Source of the DNA: Simplicispira suum
GTDB lineage: Bacteria; Pseudomonadota; Gammaproteobacteria; Burkholderiales; Burkholderiaceae_C
NCBI RefSeq assembly: GCF_003008595.1
Contig: NZ_CP027669.1
Coordinates: forward strand, 2,046,001-2,110,000
Length of the DNA: 64,000 nucleotides
Reading direction: 5' to 3'
Below, piece by piece: positions 8,834 to 18,353 of the stretch. The notes beneath the pieces are model-generated. The model saw only the letters and a program-made list of their open reading frames with translations, was not told the DNA's origin and ran no database searches. Made by a program: the position numbers and the translations under genes. Numbering within the stretch: position 1 is the stretch's first letter; every line of letters begins with the position of its first letter.

Positions 8834-9652
8834 TCACGCTCTGAACCGCCGCCGCGTCAGGGCCAGCGCCACCCAGAACGCCAGCACCGTGGTCGCAAGC
8901 AGCGTCCCCCCATGGCGCAGCGCCTGCTGCGGCCATTCGTCCATGAACAGCGGGCGCACCAGCTCCACCGCATTCGTCAGCGGCAGCCAGTCCGAAATTG
9001 CGCGCACCAGCGGCGGCAACTGCTCGCGCGGGAAGAACACGCCCGAGAGGAACATCTGCGGCGTCAGCACCAGCGTGAAGTAGTAGGTAAAAAAGTCGTA
9101 GCCCTTGGCCAGCGCGTTGAAGATGAGTGCGATGGCCGAGAACATCACACCCACACACAGCAGCACTGGCCAGGCGACCAACAGCTTGGGGCTGTGGCTG
9201 ATGGAGAGCGCCAGCATCACCAGCAAAATCGCCGTCACCGTGAACAGCGCCTTGAACGCCGCCCACAGCAGCTCGGCCAGCAGCACGCTGTCGAGGCTGA
9301 CGGGCGTGTTCATGATGCCCTCCCAGGTCTTTTGCACGTGCATGCGCGAGAAGGCCGAGTACAGCGCCTCGAAACTGGCCGCGTTCATCGCGCTCATGCA
9401 AATCGAGCCGCTGGCCAGGAACAGGATGTAGGGCACCGGCTCACCATTCACCGTCAGTTGGCCCACCAGCGCCCCCATGCCATAACCAAAGGCCACCAGC
9501 CACATCAGTGGCTCGGCAATGTTGCCCACCAGGCTGGGGATGGCCAGCTTGCGCCAGACCAGCAGGTTGCGCAGGAACACCGGCCACCAGTTGAATGACA
9601 GGTCCGGGGCGCGCCAGAGGCTGGGCGTCTGGGCGCGTTCACCTGTTTTCAT
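8834..9652 (-). CDS. ABC-2 type transport permease (NodJ-like)
   Basis: 272 residues with about six predicted membrane segments. The region with LASGSICMSAMNAASFEALYS and the later FLSGVFFPREQLPP are typical of ABC-2 permeases of the NodJ/DrrB type. The start is fixed by a 4-nt overlap (ATGA) with the upstream ATPase gene. The pair probably forms an exporter of a lipid, polysaccharide or hydrophobic compound; no substrate clue is visible. Confidence 0.88.
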   Translation of the reverse strand: MKTGERAQTPSLWRAPDLSFNWWPVFLRNLLVWRKLAIPSLVGNIAEPLMWLVAFGYGMGALVGQLTVNGEPVPYILFLASGSICMSAMNAASFEALYSAFSRMHVQKTWEGIMNTPVSLDSVLLAELLWAAFKALFTVTAILLVMLALSISHSPKLLVAWPVLLCVGVMFSAIALIFNALAKGYDFFTYYFTLVLTPQMFLSGVFFPREQLPPLVRAISDWLPLTNAVELVRPLFMDEWPQQALRHGGTLLATTVLAFWVALALTRRRFRA

Positions 9653-10623
9653 GCGTCCTCCCGAATCTGACGTCCTGTCAGCTTCAAAAACAAATCCTCC
9701 AGATTCGCCGGCCGGTGCAAGGTGCGCAGTTGCGGGTGTTCGAGCAGCACATCGAGCAGCGGATGCGCGTTCTGGGTGTAGAAGAACACCGTCTCGCCGC
9801 TCACCTCGATGCGCTCGGCCAGCGGCGCCAGCTGGGCGTCGTGTTGCAAGGCCAGCGCTCCGGCGCCATAGACCTCGACCACCTCGCGTTCCAGGTGCTC
9901 GGCAATCAGGGCGCGGGGCGCGCCTTCGGCAATCTTTCTGCCGTGGTCGAGCACGATCAGGCGCGAACACAGGCGCTCGGCCTCGTCCATGAAGTGCGTG
10001 GTCAGCAGGATGGAGGTGCCGCTCTGCACCAGGCGCTGCAGCCGCTCCCACATCAGGTGGCGCGCCTGCGGGTCGAGACCCGTGGTGGGTTCGTCGAGCA
10101 GCAGCAGGCGCGGGGCGTTGACCAGGGCACGGGCGAGCGAGAGGCGCCGCTTCATGCCGCCGGAAAGCTCGGCCGGTCTGGCGCCGGCCTTGTGGCTCAG
10201 CGCGGCAAATTCCAGGAGCTGCGGAATGCGCTCGTCCAGCACGGCGCGCTTCAAGCCGAAGTAGCGGCCATAGACGCGCAGGTTCTCCAGGCAGTCAAAG
10301 TCTGGGTCCAGCGTGTCGAACTGCGTCACCACGCCCAGGTGCTGCTTGATGGCGAGCGCGTCGCGCGGCATCGCGAGCGGCGCCGCCCCATCTGGCGGGC
10401 GGTAGTGGATGCTGCCTGCGTCCGGCACGGTGAGCCCCAGGCACATGCGGATGGTGGTGGTTTTGCCGGCGCCGTTGGGCCCGATCACGCCCAGGCATTC
10501 ACCGGGCGCGATGGCAAACGACACGCCGTCCACCACCAGGGCGCTGCCGTAGGATTTGCACAGGCCGGAGACGTCGAGCAAGGGCGTGGGCGCGGTCGGC
10601 GGCGCGGCGAGGGAAGGCATCAT
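9649..10623 (-). CDS. ABC transporter ATP-binding protein (NodI-like)
   Basis: 324 residues. Walker A is GPNGAGKTTT, the signature is LSGGMKRRLSLA, and Walker B is LLLLDEPTTGLD. The C-terminal extension of about 90 residues after the nucleotide-binding domain is usual for NodI/DrrA ATPases. There are two adjacent ATG codons (10623 and 10620); either could be used. It is the first gene of a two-gene operon with the overlapping permease gene. Confidence 0.9.
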   Translation of the reverse strand: MMPSLAAPPTAPTPLLDVSGLCKSYGSALVVDGVSFAIAPGECLGVIGPNGAGKTTTIRMCLGLTVPDAGSIHYRPPDGAAPLAMPRDALAIKQHLGVVTQFDTLDPDFDCLENLRVYGRYFGLKRAVLDERIPQLLEFAALSHKAGARPAELSGGMKRRLSLARALVNAPRLLLLDEPTTGLDPQARHLMWERLQRLVQSGTSILLTTHFMDEAERLCSRLIVLDHGRKIAEGAPRALIAEHLEREVVEVYGAGALALQHDAQLAPLAERIEVSGETVFFYTQNAHPLLDVLLEHPQLRTLHRPANLEDLFLKLTGRQIREDA

Positions 10624-10680
10624 GGCCGTGGATTCTCCCGCACCCCGGCGCCTGCCAGTGCGGCTGCTGAAAATACAGGC

Positions 10681-10735
10681 AAAACATGCCTCCAGCGCTT
10701 ATTGGGTATGCGCTACCAGCTATCAAAAACAAAGC
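10681..10735 (+). repeat. Dispersed palindromic repeat (family 1)
   Basis: This copy reads gcctccagcgcttattgg, then gtatgcgctaccagctatc. It is intergenic, upstream of the NodI-like gene and downstream of amn. Confidence 0.85.
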
Positions 10736-10870
10736 GCGGGCCGGGTGGCCGAGTGCGTAGAGCGGCTCACAAAACTCAGCGAAGCGGCCCTGGCTAGGCG
10801 TTCCGTCGCAGGCAGTAGGGCAGTACGACAAGACGGAACAATGACGCCAGGGGAGTTTTCTTCGTCGCTC
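10736..10870. other. Non-coding spacer with inverted repeat
   Basis: Spacer between amn and the ABC operon. TTCCGTC at 10801-10807 pairs with GACGGAA at 10832-10838, with GGCG/CGCC continuing the arms at a distance. It could be a terminator or processing structure for amn, but there is no T-tract. No tRNA-like cloverleaf can be drawn. Confidence 0.35.
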
Positions 10871-12352
10871 TTATTGGAACGCTACTTCGGCAAAACTGCG
10901 GAGCTTGCGGCTATGCAGACGGTGGATGCCGCCGGCGCGCAGGATGTCCACCGCGCGCATGCCAATGCGCAGGTGCTGGTCCACGCGCTCGCGGTAGAAA
11001 TGGTTGGCCATGCCGGGCAGCTTGATTTCGCCGTGCAGCGGTTTGTCGCTGACACACAGCAAGGTGCCGTAGGGCACGCGAAAGCGAAAGCCGTTGGCGG
11101 CAATGGTCGCGCTTTCCATGTCGAGCGCCACCGCGCGGCTCTGGCTGAAGCGCCGCTGGGGGGTGTTGTCGGGCAGCAGCTCCCAGTTGCGGTTGTCGGT
11201 GCTGGCGACGGTGCCGGTGCGCATGATGCGTTTGAGCGCGCTGCGCTCCATTTGCGTGACGTCGGCCACCGCTTGTTCGAGCGCGACCTGGATTTCGGCC
11301 AGCGCCGGGATGGGCACCCACAGCGGCAGTTCTTCGTCCAGTACATGGTCTTCGCGCACGTAGGCATGCGCCAGCACGTAGTCGCCCAGCTGCTGGGTGT
11401 TGCGCAGGCCGGCGCAGTGGCCCAGCATCATCCAGGCGTGCGGGCGCAGCACGGCAATGTGGTCGGTAATCGTCTTGGCGTTGGCCGGGCCGACACCGAT
11501 GTTGACCATGGTGATGCCGCTGCGGTCGCGCCGCACCAGGTGGTAGCCGGGCATTTGCGGCAGGCGCGGTGGCGGCGCGCCCAGTTCGTCAATGTCCTGC
11601 ACCGGCAAGCCGGTGCGGCGCGTGACCACGTTGCCGGGTTCGACAAAGGCGATGTACTCGCTGTCGGGATTGGCCATCTCGGCGTGGCCCAGGCGCATGA
11701 ACTCGTCGATGTAGAACTGGTAGTTGGTGAACAGCACGAAGTTCTGGAACCACTCGGGCGCCGTGCCGGTGTAGTGGCGCAGGCGGTGCAGCGAATAGTC
11801 CACGCGCGGCGCGGTGAACAAGGAGAGCGGCTGGGGCTCGCCTGGGCGGCGCGTCCAGGTGCCGTTGGCGATGCCGTCGTCCATGGCAGCCAGGTCGGGC
11901 AAGTCGAAGCGGTCGCGCATCAGCATGCGCCGCTCGGGGGTGAGCGTGCCTTCGACGTAGTCGTGCTCGGCAAACGAGAAGTGGATGGGGATGGGGTGCG
12001 TGCTCAGTCCCACCTCCAGCTCTACGCCGTGGCTCTTGCGCAGCAGGCGGAACTGTTCGGTGTAGTAGTGGCCGAAGAGGTCGGGCCGGGTCAACGTGGT
12101 TTCAAAAGTGCCCGGCCCTTCGACAAAGCCATAGGCCAGCCGCGTGTCGGCGCGCGCCACGGTGGTGGTGTGCAGGCGCACGTAGGGGTAGAAGGCGCGC
12201 ACGCGTTCGGGCACGTCCTCGCCGGCCACAAAGCGCTGCATGGCGCCGCGCAGGTGCTCGATTTGCTGCTGGTAGAGCTGCTGAACGCAGGCCACGGCCG
12301 CGTCCGGGTCCGAAAAATGGGTGGCGGGAACAGGGTCGGTGGTAATCGGCAT
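10871..12352 (-). CDS. amn: AMP nucleosidase
   Basis: 493 residues, close to E. coli Amn (484). It hydrolyses AMP to adenine and ribose-5-phosphate in purine salvage. The C-terminal nucleoside-phosphorylase-like domain is recognisable from NIGVGPANAKTITDHIAVLRP through SRAVALDMESATIAANGFRFRVPYGTLLCVSDKPLHGEIKLPG, and the N-terminal regulatory domain has the family's YPYVRLHT region. Start at MPITTDP; upstream in-frame sequence overlaps the next gene and is not conserved-looking. Confidence 0.93.
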   Translation of the reverse strand: MPITTDPVPATHFSDPDAAVACVQQLYQQQIEHLRGAMQRFVAGEDVPERVRAFYPYVRLHTTTVARADTRLAYGFVEGPGTFETTLTRPDLFGHYYTEQFRLLRKSHGVELEVGLSTHPIPIHFSFAEHDYVEGTLTPERRMLMRDRFDLPDLAAMDDGIANGTWTRRPGEPQPLSLFTAPRVDYSLHRLRHYTGTAPEWFQNFVLFTNYQFYIDEFMRLGHAEMANPDSEYIAFVEPGNVVTRRTGLPVQDIDELGAPPPRLPQMPGYHLVRRDRSGITMVNIGVGPANAKTITDHIAVLRPHAWMMLGHCAGLRNTQQLGDYVLAHAYVREDHVLDEELPLWVPIPALAEIQVALEQAVADVTQMERSALKRIMRTGTVASTDNRNWELLPDNTPQRRFSQSRAVALDMESATIAANGFRFRVPYGTLLCVSDKPLHGEIKLPGMANHFYRERVDQHLRIGMRAVDILRAGGIHRLHSRKLRSFAEVAFQ

Positions 12353-12383
12353 GCGCGTATTGTCCACGCCGCCCGTGACACTT

Positions 12384-14465
12384 TCAGCGCTGCTGCTCCA
12401 GCCAGGCCTGGGTCTGCGCCGCATCCATGGGCCGCGCAATGCCGTAGCCCTGGGCCAGGTCGCAGCGCAATTGCCCGAGCAGCGCCAACTGTTGCGGCTG
12501 CTCAACGCCCTCGGCCACAGTGCGCAGTTTGAGGCTGCGGCCCAGCTCGACGATGGCGGTGACGATGGCGACGTCGTCGCTGTCGCCGGGCGTGTCCATG
12601 ACGAAAGAGCGGTCTATCTTGAGCTTGTCGAGCGGGTAGCGCTTGAGGTAAGAGAGCGAGGAATAGCCGGTGCCGAAGTCGTCGATGGCGATGCCCACGC
12701 CCAGCGCCTTGATCGACTGCAGCGTTTGCAGCACCTGCTCGCTTTGCTGCATCAACACGGTTTCGGTGAGTTCGACTTCGAGAAGCTGCGGCGGCAGGCC
12801 GGTTTCAGCCAGCACTGCGGCGATTTCGCTGGCCACGTCGCGCTGGCGGAATTCGAAGGCCGAGAGATTCACGGCCACCGGCACGCGCGGCAGGCCTGCG
12901 TCGTGCCAGGCCTTGAGCTGGCGACACGCCTCGCGCATGACCCAGCGACCAACGTGCGAGATGAAGCCGTGCGTCTCGGCAAAGGCGATGAATTCGCTTG
13001 GCGCCAGCAGCCCGCGCGTGGGATGCTGCCAACGCACCAGCGCCTCGAACCCGGCCAGCGCGCCATCTGCCACGTGTACGACGGGCTGGTAGTGCAGTAC
13101 AAACTGGTTTTCTGCAATGGCCGTGTGCAGCTCGCGTTGCAGTTGCAGCGAGGCCATCGCATCGTCGGCCACGCCTGGGGTACTGAACTGGTGGTGGCCG
13201 CGGCCGCTGTCTTTGGCCTGGCGCAGCGCCGCTTCGGCCTGGCGCAGCAGGCCGGGTGCGGTGTGCTCGTCGTCCGGGAACAGGCTGATGCCAATCGAGA
13301 CGGACTGCACGACGCTGGTGCCAGCCACCTCGATCGGTTCGGCCAGGCAGCGAAACAGCGCGTCGGCCAAGCTTGCCGCAGCCGTGCGGTCGGCGCTTGG
13401 AAGCACCACCACGAACTCGTCGGCGCCGGGCCGGGCAATGAAACCCCGCTCGGCTACGCAATGGCGCAGGCGCTGGGCGACGGTGCAGAGAATCTGGTCG
13501 CCCGCGCCATGGCCCAGTGAGTCGTTGATGGTTTTGAAATGATCGAGATTGAGATACAGCAGCGCGACCTGGCGCTGGCGCGGCGTTTGCGCTGTGCGCG
13601 CCTGGGCCAGTGCGAGCGCCAGCTGGTCGAGCAGCGCGCTGCGGTTGAGCAGCTCGGTCAGTGCGTCGTGCAGGGCAAGAAACGCTTCGCGCGCCTGCAT
13701 GTGCTTGCGCGCGCTGATGTCGCGCACCACCACCACGCGGTAGTCGGCGCCCGTTTGTGGCATGGTCTTGCCGATGACTTCTACCGGGATTTCGTGCCCA
13801 TCGCGGTGGAGGATGTGCACCTCGTAGAGGTATTCGCTGCCGTGGCTGGTGTAGTCCTGTGCGATGGGGCGCCAGGCGGGGGCGATGAAGTCGAACATAT
13901 TGCGCCCCACCACCTCGTCCAGGGGAAAACCCGTGAGCCGTGCCATGGCGTCGTTGCAATCGAGCACCACGCCGTCGCTGTGGAACATGATGGCTTCTTC
14001 CGTGGCCTCGGCAAACTTGCGCGTGCGCTCTTCGCTCTCGCGCACGGCCCGCTCTGCGGCCCAGCTCGCGGTGCACTCGTGGGTGACCGAGAGTACGCCG
14101 TCTGGCACGCCGTCTGCACTGAAATGCGGGGTGAGGGTGACACTGAACATGCGCGCGCTGCCGTCGTCCGCGCGCCGTTCGTGCAGGTATTTGACGCGCG
14201 CGCCGCTTGCGCAGCGTTCGGCATGGAGGGCAACCTTGGCCCATTGGTCGGCGCCGAAAACTTCCTCAGGCGTCTTCCCGACAATCGACGCAACGGTGAA
14301 GCCATTGATTTTTGCGTACACCACATTGGCAAAGCGGCACAGCCTGCTGGGCAGTGCGTAATACGCCACCTGCCCGCCCAGCGATTCTGCAAGGGCGTGC
14401 AGCAGCTCAGCAGCGCCGGGGTCTGCGGCGGTCCGAGGTGTATCGGCTGGCGTGGTTTCGGTCAT
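12384..14465 (-). CDS. PAS-PAS-GGDEF-EAL protein with a degenerate GGDEF motif
   Basis: 693 residues, apparently cytoplasmic. It has two PAS-like regions (about 30-150 and 165-285), then GGDEF (about 290-440) and EAL (about 450-690). The GGDEF active-site motif reads ARPGADEF: the second Gly is Ala, so diguanylate cyclase activity is doubtful. The EAL domain looks intact, with FEALVRWQHP, NLSAFEF, ELTETVL, IDDFGTGYSSLSYLKRYPL and TVAEGVE. It is therefore most likely a sensory c-di-GMP phosphodiesterase, with the GGDEF domain perhaps a GTP-binding regulator. Start at MTETTPADT is chosen; the longer frame upstream is not protein-like. Confidence 0.9.
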   Translation of the reverse strand: MTETTPADTPRTAADPGAAELLHALAESLGGQVAYYALPSRLCRFANVVYAKINGFTVASIVGKTPEEVFGADQWAKVALHAERCASGARVKYLHERRADDGSARMFSVTLTPHFSADGVPDGVLSVTHECTASWAAERAVRESEERTRKFAEATEEAIMFHSDGVVLDCNDAMARLTGFPLDEVVGRNMFDFIAPAWRPIAQDYTSHGSEYLYEVHILHRDGHEIPVEVIGKTMPQTGADYRVVVVRDISARKHMQAREAFLALHDALTELLNRSALLDQLALALAQARTAQTPRQRQVALLYLNLDHFKTINDSLGHGAGDQILCTVAQRLRHCVAERGFIARPGADEFVVVLPSADRTAAASLADALFRCLAEPIEVAGTSVVQSVSIGISLFPDDEHTAPGLLRQAEAALRQAKDSGRGHHQFSTPGVADDAMASLQLQRELHTAIAENQFVLHYQPVVHVADGALAGFEALVRWQHPTRGLLAPSEFIAFAETHGFISHVGRWVMREACRQLKAWHDAGLPRVPVAVNLSAFEFRQRDVASEIAAVLAETGLPPQLLEVELTETVLMQQSEQVLQTLQSIKALGVGIAIDDFGTGYSSLSYLKRYPLDKLKIDRSFVMDTPGDSDDVAIVTAIVELGRSLKLRTVAEGVEQPQQLALLGQLRCDLAQGYGIARPMDAAQTQAWLEQQR

Positions 14466-14626
14466 CGAATCCAGTTGGCGGGTGTTGGGCCTGAGTGCAG
14501 CAGGCCTGGAAACGCAACAATAGCTTACATGGCGGCCGTCTGGTGGGTCTACGGGTTTGTGCCAAGCCAAGTTTTCGGCAGTTAGCCAAGTTTGGGACGT
14601 TTTCGGTCGAGCCGGATAATCCCCGT

Positions 14627-16030
<1,404 letters not shown>

Positions 16031-16044
16031 GTAAAGAATTAGGT

Positions 16045-16099
16045 GAAAATGGTCTCTAGCGCTTATTAGGTAAGCGCTGACAGCTATTGTTTCAATAGC
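16045..16099 (+). repeat. Dispersed palindromic repeat (family 1)
   Basis: The clearest copy: AGCGCTTA-TTAGG-TAAGCGCT gives a perfect 8-bp stem with a 5-nt loop, followed by cagctatt. It lies between the convergent dbpA and ankyrin genes and could end transcription there. Confidence 0.88.
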
Positions 16100-16126
16100 G
16101 TCATGGCGCAGCCAGGGTGCTGCCGT

Positions 16127-16816
16127 TCAGTGCTTCGTTCCTGCGGATTCCAGCATCTGCACCATGGCCGCGTAGCCGCGCTGGCGCGCCAGCTGCAGCG
16201 GGGAGTTGCCTTGGCGGTCGGCAAGCGTGGTGCTGGCCCCCGCGTCCAGCAGCGCCTTCAGCGTGGCCTGGTGGCGTGGACCGCCGTCGCCGAGCACGAT
16301 GGATTCAATCAGCGCCGTCCAGTGCAGGTTGTTGACATGGTCCAGCGGCGCGCCCGCCGCGATGAGCTGGTGCACCACCCCTGCGTGCCCTAGGTGGGCG
16401 GCGGCAATCAAGGCGGTGCCGTCGTAGCGGCTGGTGATCTGGCCGCTGCTGGCGCCCAGTTCGAGCAGCAGGCGCAAGGTGTCCTCGTCGTCCGCCACGG
16501 CGGCGATGGTGACGGCGTCGTAGCGCTCGTTTTCCAGTGCATTGAGCGATGCGCCAGCCTGGGCCAGCAGGCGAATTGCATCGCGCTTGCGGGCGAAGGT
16601 GGCCACGTGCAGCGCCGTGCGCCCATAGGCATCGCGCGCCTCCACGTCGGGGCCAGCCGCCAGCAAGCGCTTGAGCTTGGCGCTGTCGCCGCTTGCCGCA
16701 GCGGCGTGCAAACCTTGGTAGGCGGCGGCTTGCGCGGCGGTGGGCGGAACCTGAGCCGCTGCGGGCAGCGCTAGCAGCAGGGCGGCCGCCAGGGCCAGGG
16801 GTCGGATCGAACTCAT
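16127..16816 (-). CDS. Secreted ankyrin-repeat protein
   Basis: 229 residues. The signal peptide (SSIRPLALAAALLLALPAAAQ) suggests periplasmic location. About five ankyrin repeats follow, e.g. DAYGRTALHVATFARKRDAIRLL, YDGTALIAAAHLGHAGVVHQL and RQGNSPLQLARQRGYAAMVQML. Ankyrin repeats mediate protein binding; periplasmic versions in proteobacteria are sometimes paired with catalase or stress enzymes, but none is adjacent. The ATG follows an AAAGGG site. It lies downstream of the GlcG-like gene on the same strand, separated by a repeat region. Confidence 0.85.
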   Translation of the reverse strand: MSSIRPLALAAALLLALPAAAQVPPTAAQAAAYQGLHAAAASGDSAKLKRLLAAGPDVEARDAYGRTALHVATFARKRDAIRLLAQAGASLNALENERYDAVTIAAVADDEDTLRLLLELGASSGQITSRYDGTALIAAAHLGHAGVVHQLIAAGAPLDHVNNLHWTALIESIVLGDGGPRHQATLKALLDAGASTTLADRQGNSPLQLARQRGYAAMVQMLESAGTKH

Positions 16817-16861
16817 CGCAATTCCCTTTGAGGTTCTGATGGCGCTAGGTGCCACGCTCAA

Positions 16862-16964
16862 CGATTGAAACCGGCGCGCCTTAGCCCAGTGGCACCGCGC
16901 AAGGGCCGCCCCGCCGCGCTGGTGCCGTCCCCCTTGGGGGAAGGCGCGCAGCGCCGCAGGGGGT
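16862..16964 (-). repeat. Composite repeat (family 2) at the GlcG-like gene's 3' end
   Basis: Read along the minus strand, the element begins exactly at the stop codon with CCCCCTGCGGCGCTGCGCG, then CCTTCCCCCAAGGGGGACG, and ends with CGCGCCGGTTTCA. The first half recurs at 63063-63100, again touching a stop codon. The second half (GCGGCCCTTGCGCGG ... CGCGCCGGTTTCA) recurs at 58420-58470. Hairpin potential and position suggest a terminator or 3'-end stabiliser, not tested. Confidence 0.65.
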
Positions 16965-17455
16965 TACTTAAGTTCCACTTTGGCAATGGCCGCCATGGCG
17001 CACTGCTCGTCCAGGTGGCCCCCCGGCGCACCGCCCACGCCCACAGCGCCAATCACTTCGTTGCCCACCTTCAGCGGCACGCCGCCGCCCAGCAGCAGGT
17101 AGCCGGGAATCTGGCCCAGGTTGGCCGCAGCGGGGTTCTTCTGCGAGGCTTCCATGATGGCGAGCGTGGTGTTCTTGGCCGAGGCCGAGGTGTAGGCCTT
17201 CAGGCGGCTGGCTTCAAGCGTGTGCGGGCCTGCGTTGTCGGCGCGCTGCACGGCGCGCACGGTGCCAGCGCGGTCCACCACGGTGGCGGTCACGGCGTAG
17301 CCATTGGCGCTGCAGGCGGCCACGGTGTGGGCAGCGATCTGGCTGGCCAGGTCGAGCGAGATGTTCTTTTCGGTGCGAACGCCTTCAGCGTAGGCTGCGG
17401 TGGTGGCGATCAGGGACAGGGCGACGGCGGCAACGGTGGCGAGGCGGTTGTGCAT
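16964..17455 (-). CDS. GlcG/HbpS-family secreted protein (DUF336)
   Basis: 163 residues with a signal peptide ending near TTAAYA. The mature part has the GlcG/HbpS fold signature: LDLASQIAAHTVAACSANGY, TATVVDRAGTVRAVQRADNAGP and IPGYLLLGGGVPLKVGNEVIGAVGVGGAPGG. Members bind haem or small molecules; Streptomyces HbpS is an extracellular haem sensor that modulates the two-component system SenS-SenR. Here the gene is downstream of, and in the same direction as, a two-component pair, separated by 268 bp. A sensory link is suggestive but unproven. Confidence 0.87.
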   Translation of the reverse strand: MHNRLATVAAVALSLIATTAAYAEGVRTEKNISLDLASQIAAHTVAACSANGYAVTATVVDRAGTVRAVQRADNAGPHTLEASRLKAYTSASAKNTTLAIMEASQKNPAAANLGQIPGYLLLGGGVPLKVGNEVIGAVGVGGAPGGHLDEQCAMAAIAKVELK

Positions 17456-17723
17456 GGTGTTCTCCGGTGTTTTGGTGTCGGCGTCACCCGTTGTGGCGCC
17501 GTGGGAGAACTGTAGAAAACGCCGCTGTTTTCGGCCATTCGTGCGGCTACGCGCATGGGTCCGTAGAACTACGCAGTAGTAAGCCACTCTGCCAATGTGC
17601 GCTCAATAGGCAGCAACTGTTCGTGCTGAGGGTGTCGAAGCACCGCGCGGCGCTCGGGCAGGCTCAGCGTGGCGGTTTTATTGAGATGCGTGAAAGTTCT
17701 ATCGAGTGAAAAGCGTTTTTGCG

Positions 17724-18353
17724 TCAGTCTGCATCCACCAGCGCCGCATACCGCCGAATCAACTGCGCCAGCGACTCCGCGCCCAGCTTGGTGAACAGGT
17801 TGGCGCGGTGGGTCTCTACCGTGCGGGGAGACAGCTCCAGAGCCCGGCCGATTTCCTTGTTGGTCAGGCCTTGGGTGATGAGGCCCAGCACCTCGCGTTC
17901 GCGGGGCGAGAGTTGCGCATAACGCTCGCTTGTTTCCTGGTCGGACTGGTTCCGCTGGCGCGAGCGCACATGCTGGCGCACCGCCTGTTGCAGCGCCTCG
18001 ATCAGCACCTCGTCGTGCACCGGTTTTTCCAAAAACTCGGCCGCACCGGCCTTGAAGGCGCGGCGGCACATGTCCACCGTGCCGTGGCCCGTGAGCAAAA
18101 TCACCGGCTGGTCCACACCTTGGTCCAGCAATTGCTCCAGCACGCTCAAACCGCTGATGCCGGGCATGCGCACGTCGAGCACGATGGCGCCGATGTGGGC
18201 GCGGTCAAACGAGGCTAAGAAGGCGAGGGGATCTCCCCAGGTCTGCACGCGCAAGCCCACGGTGGCGATCAGCAGCGCCAGGGCTTCGAGCACGGCGGCA
18301 TCGTCGTCCACCAGATGAATCAGCGGCGAAAGCGAGGTGTTGGTGTCGGTCAT
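17724..18353 (-). CDS. FixJ/NarL-type response regulator
   Basis: 209 residues. The receiver domain has the acidic pocket HLVDDDAAV and the phospho-acceptor Asp at about residue 60 (IVLDVRMPG). The C-terminal LuxR-type HTH is LSPREREVLGLITQGLTNKEIGRALELSPRTVETHRANLFTKLGA, without the long sigma-54 domain. This is the FixJ/TtrR/StyR class. Its ATG overlaps the upstream kinase stop (ATGA), so the two are co-translated. Target genes are unknown; the GlcG-like gene just downstream is a candidate. Confidence 0.92.
   Translation of the reverse strand: MTDTNTSLSPLIHLVDDDAAVLEALALLIATVGLRVQTWGDPLAFLASFDRAHIGAIVLDVRMPGISGLSVLEQLLDQGVDQPVILLTGHGTVDMCRRAFKAGAAEFLEKPVHDEVLIEALQQAVRQHVRSRQRNQSDQETSERYAQLSPREREVLGLITQGLTNKEIGRALELSPRTVETHRANLFTKLGAESLAQLIRRYAALVDAD

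Noticed and set aside
10741..10860. Possible tRNA or small RNA near the amn 3' end
   Set aside because: The GTGGCCGAGTG segment looked like a tRNA D-arm at first, but no T-loop (GTTCRA) or acceptor stem can be paired.
10556..12532. A 658-codon plus-strand frame antisense to amn
   Set aside because: Translation is His/Val/Gln-rich without domain motifs; amn is a full-length match on the other strand.
17580..17710. REP-like sequence (gtcgaagcac ... ggcaggctcagc) between the GlcG-like gene and the response regulator
   Set aside because: It resembles the common ttcgacaggctcag intergenic motif but the arms do not pair well; not enough to call a repeat.
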